64,000 nucleotides of DNA from Golubevia sp. BC0850 (taxonomy: Eukaryota > Basidiomycota > Exobasidiomycetes > Golubeviales > Golubeviaceae), in assembly GCA_012976225.1 (NCBI GenBank), contig JAAVVG010000013.1, positions 496,001 to 560,000 of the forward strand, in the 5' to 3' direction. The translations under genes were made by a program, and so were the position numbers. This document shows positions 55,705 through 64,000 of the stretch, piece by piece (position 1 is the first letter of the stretch; every line of letters starts with the position of its first letter). The notes beneath the pieces were generated by a model that searched no databases, was not told the origin of the DNA, and was given only the letters and a program-made list of their open reading frames with translations.

Positions 55705-57703
55705 TTAATATCCAAAGGCATTAGGAGGCCCTCCAAAACCGGGAGTTGCGAAATTAGAACCCGAATTAGGAGTTAAATTGATTCCAGACGGAAATTTGAA
55801 AGGAGTTGTAGAAACTGAAGAAAGATATGAAGAAGTTGAAGGAAAGGATAAAGAAGTTGGATTTGAATTCGAATTTGAAACAGAAGTTGAAGAAGATAAA
55901 GGAGTTGGATATGATTGAGATTGATCTTGAAAATTGGAAGAAGAAGAAGTGAAAGGAGGAGTAGTTAAACCTGGACCGAAACCGGGTTTACTAGAACTAT
56001 AAGAACTTTCAAGGTTATATTTAGGTAAAGTTAATTGAATTGAAGATTTGTTGTTATGAGTTCCATTACTTTGAACTTCTTCCTCATCATCCCTAACCTC
56101 TTGATTTGAATTCGATTTCCATCTTCTTCCTTCTCTTTTCCATTTTTCTCAGCTACCTCCATTGCAATGCTTTCCTTTCCCTTTTTTCTCAACCTCCTTC
56201 CCCTTAGCTTTCTTTCCCTTGCCATTACCCTTCTTCTCCCCTTCCCCCTCCTCTGCCTCTCCCTCTCTCTCCGCCATCTCCTTCCTCTTTCTCCCCAACA
56301 AATAACTTTCCCCAGTTTCACTATAACCTTCAGCCGGAATCCTATTCTGAGTTCTCGATTCCTTCAAAGCTTCACATTCTCCACTTCCAGGCCAATCGCT
56401 CCAATGTTCAGTCCATTTCTTTTCACTGGTACTTCCTAACAATTCTTCTGAACCTTCTCTTGAAATTCCAGCTCTCGCATAAGTACCACCTATGAATGCA
56501 TTCCCTATGAATCCAGAAAGAGTACCATCTAGTGATCTTAAATGATTGTTTTCATTTAGAAGTGCTCGTAGAGCGAAACGAAGTCGATCCACTTGTTCGT
56601 CGTGAGTTGCTGAGACAAATTCTACTCGAGCTTCTAAGGCTCGCAAACATTGTTGTTTACGTTGACGGAAATCTCTTTGGGCTAATCGGTTTTGTTCTTT
56701 TCGAGACAGGGTGGCTCTGTAAGAGTGAGAGAGAGATTGGGGACGTGAAAGAGGAGAAAGGTCAGTAACATGGGTTATCAGAGGGAAACTTGGAGTTATC
56801 AGAGCCAAAAAGAAGGAAGGGAAAGGGGGGAACTCACAAATTCGAAGATCCGATTTGACCTTTGGGGACTGCACCTTTTTTCCCTGGCTTGGTTCTAGAG
56901 GCCGCCTGGGAGGTGGAATGGATTGATTGCGAGTGAAACGAGCATACAAAACGACCATGATCTCAATTTAGCTCGAGACATACCCAGAGACAAAGAGTTA
57001 ATTAATTCGAATTAATTTACGCTAGCATTTGTCTACTGAAGGTACTTTCAGCACGGTTCCACTCCCTCTCTCACTCGCACCCTCTCAGTATTTCTGCTCC
57101 TAGTTGGAAGAAGGGAATATACAGAATCAGAATCAAATCCAGATTGAGTAGAACTTCAATGCTAGAAGGAATCAAAACTTTGAGAAACTCTGTATAGCGG
57201 CTTGAGAGATGGGCCAGGCCTTAACTCCTCCAAGCCCCCATCCCTCTCCCTATCTCGAATCTGTTGAGCCTTTATCCTTTGATAGAATACCACCAAGTCC
57301 TCTGCAATGCATCATCTCATCTCCAAACGAATCAACTCGTCCTCTGAGTGCCACTCAGATACCTCTGACTCACCTCATTGCCATCTGGATCTTCTTCTTC
57401 ATCTTCTTCCTCCTCCTCCTCATCTTCATCATCCTTCTCTTTACCCTTTCCTTTGCTTGTACTTGATTTATTACTTCAAGCAGGTTTGCCACTGCCACTG
57501 CCACCACTATCGTCTATCGGATGAGGATAAGTGAAACCGTTTGCAGAAGTATTTTGAGGATAAGGCTGAGGTGGAATTGAGCCTTTACCATCAATTTAAG
57601 GTTGAGAACCAAAAGCTAAAGCAGCTGAAAAACAAGCTGAAATGGCTGAAGCTGATGCCTTGGTGAATCTATCAATCGCTGACTTTCTAGCGGCTCGTGG
57701 CAT
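55705..57703 (-). CDS. bZIP transcription factor (Yap/Pap1-like basic region) with in-frame stops
   Basis: Exons in consistent phase: 57374-57703, 56838-56905, 56157-56716 and 55705-56099. The basic region reads KEQNRLAQRDFRQRKQQ, the fungal N-x-x-A-Q-R-x-F-R-x-R type, with a leucine-zipper-like helix after it; then a Lys/Glu/Gly-rich stretch and a Ser/Thr/Pro/Phe-rich tail. The first exon (MPRAARKSAIDRFTKA onward, ending in an Asp/Glu run) joins exon 2 in phase but carries TAA at 57596-57598 and TGA at 57476-57478. The frame also continues about 40 codons beyond the TAA at 55705. Either exon 1 is spliced differently, translation starts later, or the gene is decayed. Probable role: sequence-specific transcription factor, perhaps stress-related. 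Confidence 0.55.
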
Positions 57704-58011
57704 AACTTCAGTTCGGGATTCAGGATGGAGGATTGAGGATTGAGGATTGGGTGGAAGTGGAAGTAGAAAGCTTGAGAATTGAGGTGACCTGTAAATGAAA
57801 GGATTCAAGTTAAAGAAAGGTTCCAAGATAGTTGAAAAAGAAGAAGTCAAATCGGTGATTACCACGATACGCGATCACCCCGTAAATGAATCTCTTGCAC
57901 GCAAAAGCGATCGCGTTTTGCTGATTCCTTCTTTGCCTTCTCGTCCATCAACGCATCAACCACGTTCTGTTCTATCGTCTTGATCCTTAGATAGAGAAAG
58001 GTGTTTAAAAT
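57704..58011. promoter_or_regulatory. Divergent promoter between the bZIP gene and LSB5
   Basis: 308 bp between the proposed bZIP start (minus) and the LSB5 start at 58012 (plus). Contains a few gcgatc words (around 57870-57915). No coding signal is certain, though a frame of the bZIP side runs open through part of it. Confidence 0.4.
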
Positions 58012-61000
58012 ATGAGTGTACTCAAAGTAAGTCACTTCACTTCACGTTCATTTCACCAACGATGGAATGGCTAAGCTTCTTCCTGACTGACCCTACCCTC
58101 TCTCTTCTCTTCTGGTTTCTCCACCTGCCTCGCTCCCTTTGATTAATCAATCGCAGCAATTACAAGATCAAGCTTCTGGTTTCTTGGGTACTACAAAACC
58201 TTTCACTGCAGTCAGCGATTGGATCGATAGACTTTGTACAGAAAGAGTGAGTCGTTCAATCAAATCACAGAACCTTGATAAGGGAAAGACCCTTGGAAAG
58301 AGAACGATGCTCTACCTACGTTTCCTGCAAAGCTTCAAGTAATCGACATGGATTCTCGAGGAAATAGACAGAAGAAAAGCAGTATACTTCGTTAGAAGTG
58401 GGATCCCATGATCGTCGAATCTATTTTCAACCTCAGCTTCAACCACCATCCTTAATCGATGGATGGAAGACGCTTCGTTTCTTGGTAACGTGAAGCGATT
58501 GAGATCACTCTTTCAGATTGAAAAGAAGCTCGTTATCCAATCATTCACCTCTTCTACGTTTCTACGCGGGCTTCATGCAAGTCCCTTGACTTCGAGAACC
58601 TTATCAATCATTCCCTCAGCCCTCGCTCAAAGCTTCTAACCCTCCATCTCCCCTACCTCTTCAATCTCCCATTTTCAGTACGAAGAAGATGAATATGATG
58701 GGTGAGCTATCTTTAAACCTCGTTTCTTCCTCATACACTCTCCTATCTCTCTTGTCCTTCCGAATCTCTTTCTAACTCCACTCTCGTCATTCCTTCCCTC
58801 TTCCCTCTGCTTTCTCTTCCCCTTTTCCCTTCCGATCTTCCCTGCATTACCATCACCTCCTCTTCCATCTCTCTCTCTCTCTGATTCCTAACAGCATTCC
58901 CGAGTTAGTCGAAGCCATCAACCTTCAACAAACAGGTCCAACAGAAGCTAGTAGAGCTATCAGAAAGAAATTGAAATATGGTAGCGTTCACGGGCAGAAG
59001 AGAGGCTTGACTGTGAGTAGCTTCTTGGTGATGGGAGGTCCTGAGAGTCGATGAAAAGGAGGAGGGTAGAATGTTACTTTTGGGGTAGCAACTAGCAAGA
59101 GCTAAGGATTAGGATCTGAATGGAGCTCGTAGCTTAGTGCTTAGAAATGATGGCTATAAGATCCAAGATATGATTTGGAGCTTGAAGATTTAGGTCAAGT
59201 TGGTTTCTCCACACTTGGAGACAAAGGAAGTGATACTAGCTAGCTTGAGAGCTGCCGCCCTTTTCTTTCCTCTTTGTTCTGACAACTTTCATTCCAACTT
59301 CTTCTGATCATCTTTTCTGACCCTCCAGATCTTGAAAGCTTTAGTAGAGAATTGTGGAACTAGATTCCAAAGTAAGTATCTCTCACCTCTCGCTCTATCT
59401 TCAGTCCAAAAAAGCTAATCCCCCAATTCCAATTTCTCAGGTACTTTCGCAAACGAACGTCTAGTAGACAGAATCAAACTAATGTCTCAAGATCCATTAA
59501 TCGATGCTTCAATTCGACGTAAATTAATGTCGGTTTTACTTTCTTGGCATCGACAATTTAAGAACGATCCTTCAATGTCTTTGGTTTCTGGTTTGTATCA
59601 AGCTTGTGGGGGAGGTAGGAAATCTGAGGGTCAACTTAAATCCGAAGCAGCTGAGAAATGGAAAAAGGAGGAAGAAAGAAGAGATAGAGAGAAACAGGTT
59701 AGGATGGATAGGAAAACCGCTGAGAAGATTCAGAAGGAAGAGGAGAAGGAAAGAGAGAGAAGGAAGAAAAAGGGTGGGGCTGGGAGGGTTAGATTTGATT
59801 TTGTGCAGGTGAGTTCAACGAGGAGAAGGAGAGAGAGAGCGAGATGGAGAGTCCTTTGGTTTCAGGTTTTTGTCATTTCATTTCATTTCTTGGCCCTGGC
59901 TTTTCTTTCCCCGACACAGGAAAAACCCAAGATCCTTACAACCCTTTCAACTTCTCAACAACTTTCAGTTTCACTCTGTAATGCACTTCAACATATCAAC
60001 AGACAAGTAGAATCCATCGAAACCAATCCTAGAGTTCAAGATTATTTGGAAAAGTTGAAAGTAGAAAGAAAACGTTTAGTAAGATACATTCAATTAGTTC
60101 AAGATGAAGAATTCTTGGGAGGTTTGATTTCTGCTAATGAACAAGTTTTATTGGCTTTAGAATTATACGACAAATTAGCTAGAGAGAGAGCTGAAAATGA
60201 TAGTGATGATGATGAACCTTTAGCTAATATCATGGGAAATGAAAATGGAAAACAAAAATATGTGAACGATGATAAGGAAATTGAAATTGTTAGGAAACGA
60301 ATTGCAGATGCTAGATTGGGAAATCAGTTTACTAATGATCCTAGTGATGTGGGAGGTGAATTGGAGAAATTGCAGATTAAACAGAGAACTAGATTGGAAA
60401 GACATAATAGTTATTTGAGTAGTAGAAGTTCTTTACAGGGAACTAGTGGAGTTGGAACGGCGAGGGGTGGAGGTGGTGCTATGGATGATTTGATGGATTT
60501 GAACTTTGATGATAATGGTTCTGAGTGAGTGATCCAAGTGATGTTCGATTCGTCAGAACATTAAAAGCTAGTCGAGCTGACCTTGAACCCGCCCTTTTCT
60601 CTTGTCTTTCCTCTTCATAGTAATCTTCCACCCTCTCTTAATCCTTCAAGATCTTCAAATCAAACTTCTTCAACAGTACCTTCAACGTCTCTCAACGCCT
60701 CACTTTCAGATTACTCTGATTACACATCTTCAGACGAAGAAGATCAAAGTCCATCTAGAATTCAAAGGAACGAAACTGGTCAAAGTCAAACTTCTGAAAA
60801 CCAAGGCCTTGGTTGGAGAGCTCAAGATGGAGATCAAGAAGGAGATGATGATGATGGTTGGGAATTGAAATATGGTTCTAGAATTCCTGAAATAGGTCCA
60901 GCTCATCATTTCATTGATGCTGGAGATGATGATCCTTTTGCTGATCCTGGAGATGCTGATGATGATGAATCCAATGGAAATATGTTTGGTAGAGGGAATC

Positions 61001-61032
61001 AAGGATCAAGACAGGAGTATGCTGCTGTGTAG
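58012..61032 (+). CDS. LSB5: Lsb5-like VHS/GAT domain protein of endocytosis
   Basis: Eight exons: 58012-58026, 58157-58246, 58679-58701, 58895-59012, 59329-59371, 59441-59808, 59920-60524, 60621-61032; 1674 bases, 557 residues. The N-terminal VHS-like domain includes IPELVEAINLQQTGPTEASR, AIRKKLKYGSVHGQKRGLTI and LKALVENCGTRFQSTFANER. A Lys/Glu/Arg-rich helix follows, then a GAT-like helical region (LSVSLCNALQHINRQ through LLALELYDKL) and an acidic C-terminus with DPFADPGDAD. In budding yeast Lsb5 binds the actin regulator Las17 and works at the plasma membrane in endocytosis. The first exon is 15 bases and exon 3 is 23 bases. Confidence 0.87.
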
Positions 61033-61477
61033 TGATGGTAGAGCTTAGATCAAAAAACCATTCTGCCCGTCGTCAAAAAACAAAGCATCGTCCAAAATCA
61101 CCCTTCACAGCTCCTTCCTTCTCCTTCAACATTTCTCACTCTGTTTTTTCGTTCAACCTACAGTTCTTCTCGGCAGAGATCACCTCAAATCACTCTTTCA
61201 CTCTCATTCTTATTCTTCGTGCTCTTTCTTTCTCTGCCTTTTTTCTCCTCTGTCTCTACAAACGTCACTGAAATTCTTCTAGTATCTCAACACTGTCAAC
61301 CTTAAATGAAATGACGTCTGTCTCCTTTTCTAACTTGCTTTAGCGCATGCTCTGTCTTCTTCGTGGCAAGCTATAGCCAAATAGTCAATAGCCAGCGCCT
61401 CGAGTAAGGAGTGACAGTTTCGAAGATCGCGCGAATCAAAATCAAACGGATATGAAAACGAGAAAAAGGGGAAGTCG
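61033..61477. other. Shared 3' region of LSB5 and the coiled-coil locus
   Basis: About 440 bp between facing gene ends; no coding signal found. Confidence 0.45.
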
Positions 61478-63115
61478 TTATTGTGAGAACAACCGAATGA
61501 AAAACATTTCCGAAAAGAGAGAGAATGAGGAGAGAAAGCGAAGAGATACAAAAGGTAGAAGCTGAGAACCAATGGGGTCGTTGAAGACAGAGTCTTCTTT
61601 GACTTTCCTTGATCGACGACGACCACCATTCAGAGCATCTAAGCTGGCTCTACCACTGCTCTTCTTATTAGAGTAATGGCCTAGACATTTGGCCTTTTCT
61701 CTCTCTTGTAGAACTTCCAGTCCTCTTTTGACAGCTTTGAGCTCTTTTTCGGTAGCTTTGAGCTTGTTGGCAGCGACGTCTTCTTTCGATTGAGCCTTGA
61801 GTCTCCCTTCGTTTATATTCCCAATTGGAAGCCTGAGTCACTTTGGCCAGCCGTTCTGACTGCTCAGCAACCTTCGATTCCAAAGAAGCGATTGAATTCT
61901 GTAGAGTAGAGTTCTTCTCCATTAACTTTGAGTTCTTCTCGAGTAGTTCCAAATTCTCTCTCTTGGACGTGGCAATTGACTTGAGCAATCCTCTGTTCTG
62001 GACTCCCATCAGAGGTTCTCTGGCGAGAGCGTGATCTGAGAAATCTTCCTTGAGCTGATTGAACTTATCCTCGGTTTGGCTGAAGATAGCAACGTAGGCT
62101 TGAACCTCCGCAGAAGACGTCCTTAGAGAATGTTCCAGACTAAATATTGTAAGGTTCGCTTTCTTTAGCTCTCCGTTGGCAACGATGAGCTCTTGGAGAA
62201 GCCAGAGCTTGAGAAGCGCTTTCTCCCCCGTCTTCTTGACGCTGACCTTTCTCTTGAATTTCACCAGTTCATTTTCCAGTTGAGCAGTGGCAGCAATCAG
62301 CTGCTCTCTGACTGAGGCTAGATTCCCTTCAGCCTCGACTCTTTCTTCCTTCTCAGTCTCTAGATCCATTTGAAATTGCTCTTCGCTGTGCTCTTGTACT
62401 TCCGCTTGACGTGAAAGTGAGCGCTGGTGGCGATGGAAATCGAAACCGAAAGAGGTACGCTTGTCTGGGTTCGGCGAGGTGATTGGCGATGGAGTGGAGG
62501 CTGAAGGAGATCGAGATGAGGGAGAGGTCAAGTAGCATTGAAAAGATCGAAATCCTTGATAGGAGTTAAAGATACATGTCTAGAAGTTGGTCCTGGCGAT
62601 GATGACTGAATGAGAAGTAGAGGAAAGAGGGAGGGAAGAGGTGAGAGAAGAGGGAAGGTCAGATATGGATGGATGATGTGGGAAAGAAGAGTAAGACGCT
62701 TTGGGATTGGATTCTGGTGAGAATGTGGTCTCTCCCTTTCTCTCCGCTCTCTCGTCAAATTACTCACCATTAAGGTAGACGACGATTTACCAGAGAAAGA
62801 AGATCCAGGTAGAATAGAAGACTTGATTTGGAATCGCTTGGTGCTTGGTTCAAAGGTTGAAGGTGGTGGGTAAGTGGTGGGTGAAGGGAGCACGGAGTAG
62901 CTTTGTGAGGAGTGGAACTGAAGATGAATGAAGATGAGGTTGTAGATGGATTGCTGAGATTTCCGTTGATTTTGAGTAGAAGTGAGTAAGAAGGGTGATA
63001 AGAAGAAGGGGAAAAATTTGGGGGAAAGAGAGAAATGGCTTGCAAGGCCTACCTTGTCTATGAAGCTCGTCTTTCTTGCCTCTCTCGTAATCGTTGCTAG
63101 TCTCGATTCAAGCAT
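61478..63115 (-). CDS. Coiled-coil protein of unknown function with a frame break near its end
   Basis: Exons 63053-63115 (MLESRLATITREARKTSFID), 62768-62917 and 62576-62605 join in phase and can be spliced to a long frame from 62423 by a gtatc..ccaccag intron. That frame encodes a Glu/Lys/Leu coiled coil (residues LVKFKRKVS, NLELLEKNSKLMEKNSTLQN, SIASLESKVAEQSERLAKV). Near 61815 the open frame turns into Arg/Gln-rich sequence ending at 61668, while a different frame carries on with a perfect heptad pattern (KAQSKEDVAANKLKATEKEL, LEVLQEREK) to a stop at 61478. No intron fits the switch, so a one-base frameshift, real or from sequencing, is likely. No family recognised. Confidence 0.5.
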
Positions 63116-63547
63116 CCTGGGCTAGAATGCCTGAGCACTCTTTTTAAATGATAGACGTCTCAGTCCTTCTGTGTTCGCTGTTTGTAGAACCGATGTTTGT
63201 TGGCAACCAAGGATCGCGGGACGATCCAAAACAGCTCCAACCTCCCCCCCTCTTTTTAGTTTTCCTGTCAAAATCGTTACCAGTCCCGACTTGCTTATAC
63301 CATCACGCTTCCCGTTTGATATTCTAGATAGAAGGAGACTTGAGTGACGGGGTCCAGCTGCAAGCTTACCCCTCGAAGGAAGTGGTGGGTGCATCGAAAC
63401 ACATCGAGTGGGCTGTGTTTTTCGATTTCCAATCGCTTCCTCTTTCTTTTGAAACTTGTTGGAGGTAACAGTGGAGAATTCCATTCCAAACTTTCCTCAC
63501 CTGACCTTCTGGAAGGATCGAAGGTGGGCTTAGATTCCGTCGAAGAG
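63116..63547. other. Region between the coiled-coil locus and the right-edge gene
   Basis: No supported exon. It would hold the promoters of both neighbours if the right-edge gene starts at 63548. Confidence 0.35.
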
Positions 63548-64000
63548 ATGAAAAGCTCGCAGCACCTGAGAGAGAAGGCTTCTTGTTCTTCGAACATTCA
63601 AGCTCGTATCCATTCGCCTTCTTCCTATCTCCAATACTTTTGGGCTTCAGATCCTTCTAGAGATATTTTGAGACCAGAGAAAGATCCTCGGTGGTTCGTG
63701 TCCAGTCAAAGAAAGTCGTTCGATGAGGTTGTGTCCTGTGTTACGAGTTGCAGTTGCACTCGAAGGTGTTACCATTCTTCGAGCAGCGGTAGAGCTTCGA
63801 TGTCAATGAATTTTCTTGAATGCAGATATCTGAATACAAGATGGAATTCGAAAGGACAAAAACTCGAGTGCTACACAGGATGGCTTTCATCGAGGCAGCC
63901 AAGCTGGCGAGCTGGCTGGAGGGGCTACAAAAAACTGGCTGAACTGGGTAGGTTCACGAGCCGACGAGCAAGGAGTCGATCTCAAAACCCCATCCAACCA
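63548..64000 (+). CDS. Partial gene running off the right edge
   Basis: From ATG 63548 the frame reads MKSSQHLREKASCSSNIQAR and then IHSPSSYLQYFWASDPSRDI with LRPEKDPRWFVSSQRKSFDE, a protein-like composition. The same frame stays open to the window end but becomes Arg/Ser/Cys-rich after about 63728. An alternative second exon starts after tgcag near 63825 and reads EYKMEFERTKTRVLHRMAFI followed by EAAKLASWLEGLQKTG, which looks more like protein. The true structure and start are uncertain and no family is recognised. Confidence 0.3.
   Translation, partial: MKSSQHLREKASCSSNIQARIHSPSSYLQYFWASDPSRDILRPEKDPRWFVSSQRKSFDEVVSCVTSCSCTRRCYHSSSSGRASMSMNFLECRYLNTRWNSKGQKLECYTGWLSSRQPSWRAGWRGYKKLAELGRFTSRRARSRSQNPIQP

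Noticed and set aside
1-64000. CRISPR arrays, phage or LTR elements, ribosomal RNA genes
   Set aside because: Looked for regularly spaced repeats, reverse transcriptase or integrase motifs and rRNA-like sequence; none seen.

Overview
The window looks like a piece of nuclear genome from a basidiomycete fungus. The evidence is a dense set of multi-exon genes whose small introns begin gtgag or gtaag and end in cag or tag, a fungal seven-helix membrane protein of the DUF6533 type, a fruit-body-specific-protein-A type secreted protein, an Ish1/Msc1-type protein, and fungal versions of Sld2, Lsb5 and the Yor1-type ABCC transporter. I rebuilt exon structures by hand and checked that splice phases add up to whole reading frames; protein lengths below come from those models. 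All functional names rest on recognised motifs, not on a database search. I saw no recognisable transposon, LTR element, CRISPR array or phage sequence.

Layout. 0-15.4 kb: a recent inverted duplication (arms 1-640 and 14572-15211) brackets a block holding a seven-helix membrane protein (minus), a divergent beta-tubulin (minus), a long golgin-like coiled-coil protein (plus) and COG4 (minus). 15.6-27 kb: a membrane-anchored heparinase II/III-like protein, an intron-containing tRNA-Lys(CUU), an Ish1-repeat protein, the 25-residue ribosomal protein eL41, and an unknown FPTA-repeat protein, all on the minus strand. 27-34 kb: an RRM/Gly-Met-rich protein resembling CPSF6 (plus) and the RNA polymerase II CTD phosphatase FCP1 (minus). 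34-42 kb: a decayed F-box gene with an exact 136-bp tandem duplication, a fruit-body-type secreted protein with an in-frame stop, the replication factor Sld2, an unresolved minus-strand locus, and a conserved-looking 259-residue protein. 42-46 kb: translation elongation factor eEF2. 46-48 kb: no convincing gene apart from a very small possible secreted ORF. 48-54 kb: a 12-exon ABCC transporter. 54.5-58 kb: a bZIP gene and a DUF3425-like segment, with several in-frame stops. 58-61 kb: the endocytic VHS/GAT protein Lsb5. 61-64 kb: a coiled-coil locus with a frame break and the start of a gene running off the right edge.

Co-operation. Most genes are housekeeping and unrelated. Two of them, the golgin-like tether and COG4, act in Golgi vesicle tethering and lie tail to tail 315 bp apart. 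FCP1 and the CPSF6-like protein, both linked to RNA polymerase II transcript maturation, are also tail-to-tail neighbours. eEF2 and eL41 serve translation. There are three short divergent promoter regions (tubulin/golgin, FCP1/F-box, bZIP/Lsb5).

The most unusual observations are the inverted duplication around a 14-kb gene block, the beta-tubulin with changed residues at two benzimidazole-site positions, and three neighbouring loci in which otherwise good coding frames are broken by stops or a tandem duplication.
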